A stretch of DNA of 16,047 nt from assembly GCA_963588595.1 (NCBI GenBank), contig CAVAIA010000023.1:1-16047 (forward strand). The letters run 5' to 3'. This DNA is from Phoenicibacter sp963588595. Its GTDB lineage: Bacteria; Actinomycetota; Coriobacteriia; Coriobacteriales; Eggerthellaceae. Below the pieces are notes generated by a model. That model ran no database searches and was not told where the DNA came from. It was given only the letters and a program-made list of their open reading frames with translations. How positions within the stretch are numbered: the stretch's first letter is position 1; every line of letters begins with the position of its first letter. Shown here piece by piece: positions 1-7,498 of the stretch. The translations under genes and the position numbers were made by a program.

Positions 1-959
1 GGGTACGGGGCGAGCAGCGACAGCACCAGGTTGCGGATGCCGCAGATGATATTCGTGCGGTTGGGGTCGAATTCGATGAACTCGTCATCGCGCAGGGCCT
101 GCATGCCAAGCTGCTGCACCGTGACGAAGTCGCCGTAAGCGATAACCCACGCGATCAGCGCAATGGGGAACGCCTGGATCCAAACGCCCGGCTCGGCCCA
201 TCCAATAAAGAACGGGCTCACCGAGGTGATGAGTGCCCCGAAATCGGGGAAGCGGACCAGCTTGCCGGAGAAGTCGTACTGGAACTCGCCCGACACGCCG
301 CCGACGATGAACAAGATCAAAATAGCCCACAAAAACGAGTAATTGCCCAATATCTGCAGGATACGATGCGTGTCCATGTGCTTGCGGATGCGCTGGCTGA
401 ACATCAGGCAGAACACCACGCACAGACCGGCGATGCAGCCGATGGTGGCGGTATCGACAGCGCCGCCCTCCTTCAGACGAGCGTACACGGCGTTCACGCC
501 GGCGCCAAGCACGATGCCGGCCTTAACGCCTGGCGGCAACAGCGTGTTCAGCTTTTTCGATAACCCTGTGGCTCCTAATATCAAAAACATCAAGGCTAAC
601 TCTAATTGAACCGCCGTTAACGCTTGCAATCGCACGACCCCTGGGTCGAACCCTTCCAAGAACACGATGACGATGGCCATCGCCGGCGTGATCCAACCGC
701 AGATGGAAGGCTCGCCGAGCAACCAATTGCACGTGTACATCATTGTCTCGAACACCACGAGCGCCCACGCGACCTCGGGGTCGAGCCCCAGCGTGGAAAT
801 GAGAACGGCCAACGCGCCATAGGACGTGCACGCGTTCATCAGGCCGGTCACTATCTCTGGCGGCGAGATCTTGAAGTGAACGAACGGAAGGCGGATACGC
901 AAGATTCCGCACGGGATGTACGGCTGAATGCCGCCGTACGACCTTTTCATAAAAGCCAT
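1..959 (-). CDS. Partial membrane permease, NCS2/SulP-like (UraA fold), 3' end outside the window
   Basis: The frame is open from an ATG at 959 to the left edge (319 full codons, no stop), so the C-terminus is missing. An AGAGG ribosome-binding site lies about 5 bases upstream of this ATG; a second ATG three codons in (950) is a less likely start. The protein is very hydrophobic, with roughly eight membrane segments recognisable between residues 36 and 285, so it sits in the cytoplasmic membrane. The stretches GEPSICGWITPA (residues 82-93) and the FDPNRTNIICGIRNL region (297-311) recall the NCS2 (xanthine/uracil) and SulP transporters, but I cannot name a substrate. Base composition is unlike its neighbours: 39 of the first 60 bases are G or C, and codons end mostly in G or C, which suggests acquisition from a GC-rich relative. 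Alternatives are another multi-pass transporter of the same superfamily. The reading frame is certain; the family is moderate. Confidence 0.6.
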   Translation of the reverse strand, partial: MAFMKRSYGGIQPYIPCGILRIRLPFVHFKISPPEIVTGLMNACTSYGALAVLISTLGLDPEVAWALVVFETMMYTCNWLLGEPSICGWITPAMAIVIVFLEGFDPGVVRLQALTAVQLELALMFLILGATGLSKKLNTLLPPGVKAGIVLGAGVNAVYARLKEGGAVDTATIGCIAGLCVVFCLMFSQRIRKHMDTHRILQILGNYSFLWAILILFIVGGVSGEFQYDFSGKLVRFPDFGALITSVSPFFIGWAEPGVWIQAFPIALIAWVIAYGDFVTVQQLGMQALRDDEFIEFDPNRTNIICGIRNLVLSLLAPY

Positions 960-1250
960 GGCAACCTCTTCACCTAGTACTTTTGACAGTACCTGCGCCT
1001 TTTGGCCCCTCCAAAGACCCTAAGGCGACTTCTTGCGGCCATTGCAGGCAACCCCTTGCCCGCGTTGCGGCATCGCAAGTTCACATAGATTGAAGTTTAA
1101 CAGCATATCGACGCGCCTATTAAGAAGATACTCTTGTATTTGATTCGCAAATACTTGGCAAACTTTTCGGCGTTTTATCGCATGAACGAACGCCTTGCCT
1201 TTCAACGGAAATTCAGCAAAGACGAATATGGATTCACTGCCTTCGGAAAT
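960..1250. other. Intergenic stretch between tRNA-Asp terminator and permease
   Basis: I see no gene here. The only structures are the permease ribosome-binding site near 964-969 and a short perfect inverted repeat just upstream of it (GTACT at 977-981 and AGTAC at 988-992, 6-base spacer). No convincing -35/-10 pair for the permease was found on the minus strand. Composition changes near 1080: the part next to the permease is GC-rich, the part next to the tRNA is AT-rich like the rest of the window. The open frame that crosses this stretch begins inside the tRNA and is not credible as a gene. Confidence 0.5.
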
Positions 1251-1273
1251 AAAAAAGCCGCCCGAAGGCGGCT
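1250..1273 (-). terminator. Rho-independent terminator of tRNA-Asp
   Basis: On the minus strand AGCCGCC (1273-1267), loop TTCG (1266-1263) and GGCGGCT (1262-1256) form a perfect 7-bp GC-rich stem with a stable tetraloop, followed by a T-run (1256-1251). It begins 12 bases after the tRNA 3' end, so it ends the tRNA transcript. Confidence 0.9.
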
Positions 1274-1284
1274 CTAAATGTAAG

Positions 1285-1361
<77 letters not shown>

Positions 1362-1391
1362 GAATGAATCATAGATAACAAGCGACTTTCA

Positions 1392-1421
1392 ATTATACCT
1401 TATCTTTTAGGATTTGGTAAA
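1392..1421 (-). promoter_or_regulatory. Promoter of tRNA-Asp
   Basis: Minus-strand -10 box TATAAT (1397-1392) is a perfect consensus. TTTACC (1421-1416) lies 18 bases upstream and matches the -35 consensus at four of six positions. The predicted start is near 1385, about 24 bases before the mature tRNA 5' end, giving a short leader to be removed by RNase P. Confidence 0.7.
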
Positions 1422-1448
1422 TCTTTTTAAATTTTGGAAAGCAAACAA

Positions 1449-1473
1449 AAAAGCCCTCATAAAGAGGGCTTTT
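1449..1473 (-). terminator. Rho-independent terminator of the por operon
   Basis: The minus-strand hairpin AAGCCCTC (1471-1464), loop TTTAT, GAGGGCTT (1458-1451) is followed by more T residues. It begins 27 bases after the porB stop codon. The arms are flanked by A-runs and T-runs on both sides, so it could act in both directions, but nothing on the plus strand needs it. It separates the por transcript from the tRNA promoter. Confidence 0.88.
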
Positions 1474-1497
1474 GAAAAGGTGAAAGAAAGTTATCAC

Positions 1498-2442
1498 TTA
1501 TTTATTTGTCGCTTCCTCCATCGATTTTAGATAATCCCAATAAGATTCAACATCTTGTCTGATCTCTTCTAGAAGTCCTTCATTTTCCGGTTTGAAGAGG
1601 TGTTTAAAACGACCTTGTGGTTTTAAGAAATCCTCTAGAGGAACTTTCTTGTTATCGCGAACGTCTGTCACTTTCCAAACTCCATTTTCAACTTCGAAGA
1701 GTGGCCAATATTTTGAATTGACAGCTGCGCGGCAAATTTGAACAGTCAAGTCTTCTTTATATCTCCAACCTCTTGGGCATGGCGCCAAAACAACTAAGAA
1801 AGCAGATCCTTCGCACTCAAACGCTTTTTGCGCCTTTGCAGTCAAATCTTTCCAATGACCGACCGTCGATTGTGCAACATAAGGGATGTGGTGCGCAGCA
1901 ATAACGCTCGCTAGATCCTTCCTAATTTGAGGCTTCCCTTTTTGAGCAGGTCCAACCTCGGCTGTTGTTGCCCAAGCGCCTTTTGGAGTTGCGCTCGATC
2001 TTTGAATTCCCGTGTTCATGTAGGCGTTGTTGTCATAGCAAACATAAACCATGTCATGTCCGCGCTCCATCGCGCCTGACAAAGATTGCAAACCGATGTC
2101 GTAAGTTCCGCCATCGCCGCCGAATGCGACGAACTTGCATTTTTTGTTGGCTGGAATTTTCCCCGTTCTTTGCATTGCCTTGAAAGCCGCCTCAACGCCG
2201 GAGACAGTTGCTGCGCTATTTTCAAACGCGTTGTGGATGAAAGGAACGTTCCATGCATTATATGGATAAATTGTTGTTGAAACCTCCAAACATCCAGTTG
2301 CGCAACCAACGATAGGTTGACAATCTTCTGGGACTCCCATTAAAACTTGGCGCACACAAATAGAAGCTCCACAACCAGCGCATAGCCTGTGTCCTGGAGA
2401 AAGGATTTCTCTTTTTTGGGAAAGTTCTTTTAAGTTTGCCAT
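1498..2442 (-). CDS. porB: Pyruvate:ferredoxin oxidoreductase, beta subunit (TPP-binding)
   Basis: This is the thiamine-diphosphate subunit of a four-subunit pyruvate:ferredoxin (2-oxoacid) oxidoreductase, 314 residues, the usual size. It binds TPP-Mg and a [4Fe-4S] cluster and decarboxylates pyruvate. Visible motifs are CAGCGAS (C21, C24) and CATGC (C47, C51) plus C222 in APCPRGW, which together can supply the cluster ligands, and the TPP motif GDGGTYD (109-115) followed by NNAYMNTG (138-145). The ATG shares its A with the TAA of porA (TAATG), and AAAGGGGAAG lies just upstream, so translation is probably coupled. It is the last gene of the operon and a terminator follows. Pyruvate specificity is inferred from subunit layout and sequence character; a related 2-oxoacid oxidoreductase is the alternative. 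Confidence 0.92.
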   Translation of the reverse strand: MANLKELSQKREILSPGHRLCAGCGASICVRQVLMGVPEDCQPIVGCATGCLEVSTTIYPYNAWNVPFIHNAFENSAATVSGVEAAFKAMQRTGKIPANKKCKFVAFGGDGGTYDIGLQSLSGAMERGHDMVYVCYDNNAYMNTGIQRSSATPKGAWATTAEVGPAQKGKPQIRKDLASVIAAHHIPYVAQSTVGHWKDLTAKAQKAFECEGSAFLVVLAPCPRGWRYKEDLTVQICRAAVNSKYWPLFEVENGVWKVTDVRDNKKVPLEDFLKPQGRFKHLFKPENEGLLEEIRQDVESYWDYLKSMEEATNK

Positions 2443-3659
2443 TATTCTTCCCCTTTCTCGTCCATATATCCAATAAATTTAAGTTCGCCATTTCCTTTAT
2501 TAGAATCTCTAAGCTCTTTAGCTTCTTCGATAATTTGGCGAATGAGTTTTTCTGTGAAGTCAAGGCCCCCGAGACCGAAGACGTAGTTTTTAAATGGAAC
2601 GTTAACGCCGGCAGCAAAGAGGGCTGAAGAGACGTCTGATCCAAGAGGCGCGAAGTGAGCGCCGATTGTGTCTGCTCTATCGAGAACAACAACGCTGCAC
2701 TTGCGTGCGTCAGCAACTTGCTTGATTGTGTTTACAATCATCTCGTCTGGGAATGGTCTAAAGACCCTTGGGCGAATGACGCCAACGTTGACACCCTCTT
2801 CTTTTAGCAATCTTGCAACATGGCGAACGTTTCCTCCGGCGGAGCCCAAAACAACAACAAGAATGTCTGCATCTTCAAGTCCCCAGCAATCTACCAAATC
2901 AAAAGGACGTCCGGTGATTTCTGCCCATTGCTTTCCATATTTTTCTATGATTGGCAAGCTTGCGCGAGAAACGTCTCTAAGAACTTTTCTCGTCTTCATA
3001 TAACTTGAACCATTAGCAAAAAGGCCATGTCCAACAGGCTCGCTTGATGTCAACAATCCATTTTCTCCAACGTAGTTACCAACAAATTTTTTAACTGTTT
3101 CATCGTCTTCTTTTACGCACGTTTGCATAGCGTGCGAAGTTGTGAAACCGTCGAGAGTTGTCATGAAAGGAAGGTGAACATCTTTATCCTCAGCGATTGG
3201 GAATGCGATTATCGAGTTGTCATAAGCCTCTTGAGCAGTTTCGGCGAACATCATAATCCAGCCAGAATCACGAGCGCCCATAACATCGGAGTGGTCACCA
3301 TGGATGTTAATTGGTGCTGAAAGGGCGCGATTTGCATTCGCCATGACGATTGGAAGACGCATTCCTGAAGCGATGTAGAGCTCTTCCCACATCAATGCGA
3401 GACCTTGCGAGGCTGTTGCAGTTGCAACTCGAGCTCCTGCGGCAGAAGCGCCAACGCATGCGCTCATTGCGGAATGCTCGCTCTCTACCGTTACGAATTC
3501 AGTGTCAACGACTCCATTTGCGACAAATTTTGCATATCCTTCAACGATGGTCGTTTGCGGAGTTATTGGATAGGCAGCCATAACGTCAGGGTTAACTTGG
3601 CGAAAAGCCTCCGCTATCATTTGATTGCCTGTTGCTGAAAAAGGTTTCGAAGTTGTCAT
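2442..3659 (-). CDS. porA: Pyruvate:ferredoxin oxidoreductase, alpha subunit
   Basis: This is the 405-residue catalytic partner of PorB. It carries the pyrimidine-binding side of the TPP site and the CoA/substrate region. Visible features are AAYPITPQTTIVE (28-40), the VESEHSAM segment with the likely TPP-activating glutamate E61 (58-65), TATASQGLALMWEE (80-93), and PINIHGDHSDVMGARDSGW (116-134), all characteristic of PorA. A second domain (about 262-365) has a GSAGGNV segment typical of domain II of the family. The start codon overlaps the porD stop as TAATG, with AAAGGGG as ribosome-binding site; its own stop overlaps porB in the same way. No frameshift or missing motif was seen. The product works in the cytoplasm as part of the PorGDAB complex. 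Confidence 0.94.
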   Translation of the reverse strand: MTTSKPFSATGNQMIAEAFRQVNPDVMAAYPITPQTTIVEGYAKFVANGVVDTEFVTVESEHSAMSACVGASAAGARVATATASQGLALMWEELYIASGMRLPIVMANANRALSAPINIHGDHSDVMGARDSGWIMMFAETAQEAYDNSIIAFPIAEDKDVHLPFMTTLDGFTTSHAMQTCVKEDDETVKKFVGNYVGENGLLTSSEPVGHGLFANGSSYMKTRKVLRDVSRASLPIIEKYGKQWAEITGRPFDLVDCWGLEDADILVVVLGSAGGNVRHVARLLKEEGVNVGVIRPRVFRPFPDEMIVNTIKQVADARKCSVVVLDRADTIGAHFAPLGSDVSSALFAAGVNVPFKNYVFGLGGLDFTEKLIRQIIEEAKELRDSNKGNGELKFIGYMDEKGEE

Positions 3660-3982
3660 TAGTTGTCCCCTTTCTCGCTTGCTTCAGATTCTTTTATTAT
3701 TGAAAGAGCGTCGAATTTGCACTCATGAACGCAAATTCCGCATCCTTTGCAATGGTCATAATCGATGCCTGTCATCTTCCCGTCCTTTGCAGTGATAGAA
3801 GAGTCTGGGCAAACGACCCAACACATCATGCAACTTGTGCAAGCGTCCTTGTCCCAAACAGGGCGTTTGCTTCTCCATCCGCCCGTTTCGTATTCCTTAG
3901 AAGTCCCTGCTTTGCAAACATATCCTTGAGGGATTTCTTCTGGACGCCACTCGTCAAAAGTTTCTAAACTTGGCATTTGCAT
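3659..3982 (-). CDS. porD: Pyruvate:ferredoxin oxidoreductase, delta subunit (2x[4Fe-4S] ferredoxin-like)
   Basis: This small electron-transfer subunit (107 residues, normal for PorD) carries electrons from the catalytic cluster to external ferredoxin. Two complete cluster motifs are visible: CTSCMMCWVVCPD with C48, C51, C54, C58, and CKGCGICVHEC with C78, C81, C84, C88. The N-terminal 40 residues (a GGWRSKRPVWD segment at 34-44) match the usual lead-in of PorD. The start ATG overlaps the porG stop codon (TAATG) and is preceded by a strong GGAGGTG about 9 bases upstream. An in-frame ATG two codons later is possible but worse placed. Confidence 0.94.
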   Translation of the reverse strand: MQMPSLETFDEWRPEEIPQGYVCKAGTSKEYETGGWRSKRPVWDKDACTSCMMCWVVCPDSSITAKDGKMTGIDYDHCKGCGICVHECKFDALSIIKESEASEKGDN

Positions 3983-4554
3983 TATTCTTGCACCTCCTCG
4001 TAAGCGCGGCTAACGCTCTTTAGGTTTGCATCTATAATTTCTTGGCTAAATTTCTTGCCAAACGTTGTTTTCAAATGCTCCTTTATTCCTTCAACGTCGA
4101 CGACTCCAGTAACTTTTGCGAGAGCTCCGCAAATTGGAGTGTTTGGAATGTCGCGTTTGATAGTTGACAAAGAGATTTCTGTCGCGTCAACTGTTGCAAC
4201 TTTTATGTTTGATGGAGCGTTAAGCTTTGCGCGCGCCTCATCAGGCGTCATCGACGTGTTAAGAATAACAACGCCATTTTCTTTGATCCCTTCCAGAACA
4301 TCAACAACGCCAAGCAACGTTTCGTCCAAAACAACAACTATGTCGGGAGTTTTGATCGAGTTGTGAACCTCGATTGGAGAGTCGCAAACTCGAGTGTAGG
4401 CCTTTAAGGGAGCCCCTGTTCGCTCGGGACCATATTCAGGCATTGCTTGAATAAACGATCCGGCAGAAAGAGCAGTGTCAGCTATGAGTTTTGCAGCTGT
4501 AACAGCACCTTGACCGGCTCTAGCATGCCATCTAATTTCAGTCATGTTTGCCAT
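3982..4554 (-). CDS. porG: Pyruvate:ferredoxin oxidoreductase, gamma subunit
   Basis: This is the gamma subunit (190 residues, typical length), first gene of the operon order gamma-delta-alpha-beta. Diagnostic motifs are EIRWHARAGQGAVTAAKLIA (residues 6-25) and PEYGPERTGAPLKAYTRV (39-56). In fused single-chain enzymes the same fold is an internal domain that helps hold the complex together. The start at 4554 is chosen because AAAGGTGA lies directly upstream at good spacing; ATG at 4545 is a weaker alternative. The gene is divergent from the copper ATPase across 107 bases. Confidence 0.93.
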   Translation of the reverse strand: MANMTEIRWHARAGQGAVTAAKLIADTALSAGSFIQAMPEYGPERTGAPLKAYTRVCDSPIEVHNSIKTPDIVVVLDETLLGVVDVLEGIKENGVVILNTSMTPDEARAKLNAPSNIKVATVDATEISLSTIKRDIPNTPICGALAKVTGVVDVEGIKEHLKTTFGKKFSQEIIDANLKSVSRAYEEVQE

Positions 4555-4580
4555 AATTCACCTTTCTTTTTCTAGATAAA

Positions 4581-4609
4581 TTGCAATAATTTATTATAAG
4601 GCTTAACAT
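4581..4609 (+). promoter_or_regulatory. Weak candidate promoter of the copper ATPase gene
   Basis: TTGCAA (4581-4586), 17-base spacer, TAACAT (4604-4609); each box matches the sigma-70 consensus at four of six positions. It overlaps the por -10 box on the other strand, so the two divergent promoters could interfere. No copper-responsive operator (CopY or CsoR type) was recognised. Confidence 0.3.
4593..4598 (-). promoter_or_regulatory. Probable -10 box of the por operon
   Basis: Minus-strand TATAAT (4598-4593) lies 38 bases before the porG start. I see no good -35 at 16-18 bases upstream (best GCTACA at 16), so an activator may be needed or the hexamer is coincidental in this AT-rich gap. 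Confidence 0.45.
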
Positions 4610-4661
4610 TTTGTTGTAGCTTTTAGGCAATCTTTTTCGGTAAGCGAGAAGAATAAAAAAG

Positions 4662-6689
4662 ATGACAAGTGAGACAATGACAGAGCAAGCATTAAGGCTC
4701 TTAATAGATGGGATGCATTGCGGCAATTGTGCCCTAAATGTTGAGAACCACTTAAAAGAACTAAATGGCGTCAAAGAGGTGAGCGTGTCTCTTGCTTCCA
4801 ATTCTGGAAAAGTTATTTTTGATCCTAATTTAACGAATGAAGATGAGATTTTAGAAGTTTTTGATGGGCTTTCGTTTGACGCTATGAAAGCGCCAGAAAA
4901 TAACAGAGCTAAAGTCTTAAAGGAAAGAAAGTTAGCAATTGAAAAGAAGAGAAATCGAGATGTTAGAGATTTTTCTATTTGCGCAATCATAACCATAATA
5001 GTTGTTTGCATTTGCATGGTTCCAGGAGTTCACATGCAAGTTGGAAAATTTCTTTATCACGCGCTAGGAGGCGAATCTGTTTCTTCGTCTGGCGGGAACG
5101 CTATGGAATCTCACATGTTTTATGCAAACGTTTTAGTTATGATTTTGACAATTCCTGTGCAATTTGTTTTTGGATGGCGCTTTTATAAAGGTGCAATCGA
5201 TTCAATTAAAAGCAAAATGGCAAACATGGATGTTTTAGTTGCAAGCGGGACAACGATAGCATTTTTGTTTTCTGTTTACATAACGTTTTTCGATCAAGCG
5301 ATAAATGAAGGAATGCCCTATTTTGAGACATGTTGCATGTTAGTAACGTTTGTTATGCTTGGCAAAATTTTGGAGTCAAGGGCAAAAGATCAAGCAGGCG
5401 AGGCAATCGAGAAGCTAATGGAATTGACTCCTGAAAAAGTTAGAGCAATAAAAAAAGATGGGAGCGTCTTTGAGCTAGAAATCGATGATGTTTTTCCGGG
5501 CGAGTTGTTGGTGGTCGGCAAAGGAGAAAACTTTGCTGTTGATGGCGCCATTAGAAAGGGAGAGACAAAAGTTGACGAAAGCATGCTGACAGGAGAAGCA
5601 GAGCTTATAGACAAGAATAAGGGAGATGAGGTCAGCGCAGGAACTGTCAATCTTGGCTCGGAGGTTGTTATAATCGCGAAAAGCGTTGGAGCGGACACTC
5701 AACTTTCAAAGATTATAAGCGCTGTTGAGGATGCGCAAGCATCAAAACCGAGCGTTCAAAGGCTGGCTGATAAAATCGCTGGAATTTTTGTGCCTTGCAT
5801 CTTGTTAGTCGCTGTCGCAACTTTTTTTGGGTGGTGCTTATTTTCAAGTTCGGCGGGAGTTAACGATGCAGGGCAAATTGCAAAGATGGCAATCCTTCCG
5901 GCCATTTCGGTCATTTGCGTTGCATGCCCTTGCGCTTTGGGATTGGCAACTCCAACAGCGTTAATGGTCGGAATGGGTGTTGGTGCTGGCAAAGGAATCT
6001 TGATTAAAGATGGAGACATGCTTGAGAGAGCATGCGAAGTTGACACTTGCGTTTTTGATAAAACGGGAACGTTAACAACAGGAGTCGTTGATAACGCTAA
6101 CGAAGATGAGCAGACAAGCGTTGTCACGAATGATGTTATAAGACCTGACGCGGAGATCGCCATTTCAACGCTCGAAGGAATGGGGATTGCTTGCTGGATG
6201 GTTTCAGGAGACAAAACGTCGCGCGCAGAAAAAATAGCTGAGGAACTTGGAATTGACGCGAACAATGTTGTTAGCAGGGTGCTTCCGACTGAAAAAGGAG
6301 AAGTTGTCGAAAAAATTAAGGATGGAGACTTAGGAGAAGGAAGCCGGGTTATCGCGTTCGTTGGAGATGGAATTAACGACGCCCCAGCGCTAGCGAAGGC
6401 AGACGTTTCAATTGCGATGGGAAGCGGGGCAGATGTTGCAATAGGAGCTTGCTCGATAGTGCTAAAGGGAAATCATGTGATTGATGTTGTCAGAGCCATC
6501 GATCTTTCCAGAGCAACTATGAGAAAGATAAAACAAAATCTCTTTTGGGCTTTAATCTATAACTTAATAATGGTGCCTTTAGCAATGTTCGGAATTTTGG
6601 CTCCAGCGGTTGCGGGAGCGGCGATGGCGCTTTCAAGCGTGACTGTTGTTTCAAATTCGCTTTTATTAAAAAGAGTTAAGCTTCCCTAA
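4662..6689 (+). CDS. copA: Cu(I)-type P1B ATPase (CopA-like) lacking the nucleotide-binding domain
   Basis: The 675-residue product is a heavy-metal P-type ATPase of the cytoplasmic membrane, a family that pumps Cu(I) out of the cell. In order: N-terminal metal-binding domain with GMHCGNC (17-23); first membrane pairs (about 103-122, 153-172, 188-235); actuator domain with LTGEAE (309-314); CPC metal site (422-424); phosphorylation motif DKTGT with D466; hinge GDGINDAPAL (568-577); last helices with N626, Y633-N634 and MALSS (655-659), the signature of the Cu(I) subgroup. Odd: only about 44 residues separate DKTGT from SGDK (515-518), where relatives have roughly 165. The whole N-domain, with its SEHP-type ATP-binding motif, is absent, replaced by an acidic linker (476-490). 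The usual TGD is SGD. The frame is otherwise intact. Start 4662 has a weak ribosome-binding site; ATG 4677 is possible. ATP-driven function is doubtful. Confidence 0.85.
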   Translation: MTSETMTEQALRLLIDGMHCGNCALNVENHLKELNGVKEVSVSLASNSGKVIFDPNLTNEDEILEVFDGLSFDAMKAPENNRAKVLKERKLAIEKKRNRDVRDFSICAIITIIVVCICMVPGVHMQVGKFLYHALGGESVSSSGGNAMESHMFYANVLVMILTIPVQFVFGWRFYKGAIDSIKSKMANMDVLVASGTTIAFLFSVYITFFDQAINEGMPYFETCCMLVTFVMLGKILESRAKDQAGEAIEKLMELTPEKVRAIKKDGSVFELEIDDVFPGELLVVGKGENFAVDGAIRKGETKVDESMLTGEAELIDKNKGDEVSAGTVNLGSEVVIIAKSVGADTQLSKIISAVEDAQASKPSVQRLADKIAGIFVPCILLVAVATFFGWCLFSSSAGVNDAGQIAKMAILPAISVICVACPCALGLATPTALMVGMGVGAGKGILIKDGDMLERACEVDTCVFDKTGTLTTGVVDNANEDEQTSVVTNDVIRPDAEIAISTLEGMGIACWMVSGDKTSRAEKIAEELGIDANNVVSRVLPTEKGEVVEKIKDGDLGEGSRVIAFVGDGINDAPALAKADVSIAMGSGADVAIGACSIVLKGNHVIDVVRAIDLSRATMRKIKQNLFWALIYNLIMVPLAMFGILAPAVAGAAMALSSVTVVSNSLLLKRVKLP

Positions 6690-6819
6690 GTCTCAAGAAA
6701 GTTTTTGCTTGACAAATTCATTGAAATCCTGCTTCGAGCCATGCAATTAGTGTAGTATTAAAGTTGTTAAAATTCCTACTTATAAATTAATTTTGTCTTG
6801 AAGGTGTAAGAAGGGTAAA
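6690..6819. other. Spacer between copA and lepB
   Basis: This is an AT-rich spacer of 130 bases with no hairpin that I would call a terminator. A perfect TTGACA at 6709-6714 has no -10 box at usable distance. TATAAA at 6781-6786 with the weak TTAAAG at 6758-6763 (17-base spacer) is a possible promoter for lepB. Confidence 0.3.
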
Positions 6820-7380
6820 TTGAGCATTCAAGGAGATCACGCAACCTCAAAGAGTGGATTTTTTCGCGGAGTCATTAAGATTGCGATTTTTGTTGCAATC
6901 GTTTTAGTCTTGTCAAGGTTGATCGCTACTTTCGTTGCAGCAACTTATTACATCCCAAGCGGATCTATGGAAACAACAGTTATGACTGGAGACATGGTCT
7001 ATGGCGAAAAGGTTTCCTATCGATTTTCTGAGCCACAGCGTGGGGACATAATAGTTTTCGAGGACAAAAATAGAGAGAACTATCTTTTGTTGAAGCGAGT
7101 TGTTGCAACCGCGGGGCAAACAGTGGACTTTAAGGATGGAAAACTTGTTATTGATGGTAAAGAGGTTGAGGAGGAATACACTCATGGTCTTCCAAGCGAA
7201 CCTTTGAGCAATTCAAGCTTGACGTTTCCTTATAAAGTTGAAGAAGGTTGCGTCTTCGTTATGGGAGACAACAGGACGAATAGCCAAGATTCAAGGTATT
7301 TCGGATCTGTAGAAATATCTAAAGTTGAAGCGCGCGCTTTTTTGGTCTTTTGGCCGCTTAACCATTTTCATATGGTTTAA
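6820..7380 (+). CDS. lepB: Type I signal peptidase
   Basis: This membrane-anchored serine protease cleaves signal peptides from secreted proteins on the outer face of the membrane. At 186 residues it has the size of Gram-positive (SipS-type) enzymes. One transmembrane anchor is visible at about 17-42. Family boxes follow: IPSGSMETTV with catalytic S49, YLLLKRVVATAGQ with general base K92, and MGDNRTNSQDSRYFG (148-162). The start is TTG at 6820, supported by AGAAGGG four bases upstream and by the absence of any ATG before residue 50. It lies between copA and rpoB on the same strand. A 148-base gap with a separate promoter precedes rpoB, so it is probably not obligatorily co-transcribed with rpoBC. 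Confidence 0.95.
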   Translation: MSIQGDHATSKSGFFRGVIKIAIFVAIVLVLSRLIATFVAATYYIPSGSMETTVMTGDMVYGEKVSYRFSEPQRGDIIVFEDKNRENYLLLKRVVATAGQTVDFKDGKLVIDGKEVEEEYTHGLPSEPLSNSSLTFPYKVEEGCVFVMGDNRTNSQDSRYFGSVEISKVEARAFLVFWPLNHFHMV

Positions 7381-7445
7381 CTTTAGTTTCTTCTTGTTTT
7401 ATTAGACAAAATACTCCAAAAATTTAGTGTTTGTAAAAATTTTTC

Positions 7446-7474
7446 TTGAAAGTGGCAAAGTTTAGAGGTATAAA
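7446..7474 (+). promoter_or_regulatory. Promoter of rpoB-rpoC
   Basis: TTGAAA (7446-7451), exactly 17 bases of spacer, then TATAAA (7469-7474); each box matches the consensus at five of six positions. The predicted start is near 7481, giving a leader of about 48 bases before the GTG of rpoB. This also argues against translation starting at the upstream in-frame TTG at 7481. Confidence 0.75.
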
Positions 7475-7498
7475 TATTTATTGCGCGAATTTTTAGAT

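Noticed and set aside
150..310. Insertion sequence or phage at the left edge to explain the GC shift
   Set aside because: No transposase, terminal repeat or integrase is visible; the only gene there is a permease.
85..423. 112-codon open frame on the minus strand
   Set aside because: Shadow of the same partial permease in another frame.
523..912. 129-codon open frame on the minus strand
   Set aside because: It is an out-of-frame shadow of the permease; its product is Arg/His-rich with no membrane segments, while the true frame encodes a clean multi-pass protein.
5756..6265. 169-codon antisense open frame opposite the copper ATPase
   Set aside because: Low-complexity Ser/Pro/Ala product typical of an antisense shadow; it spans the conserved CPC and DKTGT coding region.
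4662..6689. Calling the copper ATPase a frameshifted pseudogene
   Set aside because: The frame is continuous and all other motifs are intact; the N-domain loss is in frame, so it is annotated as a CDS with doubtful ATPase function.
6709..6714. Perfect TTGACA upstream of lepB
   Set aside because: No -10-like hexamer occurs 16-18 bases downstream, so I did not call a promoter from it.
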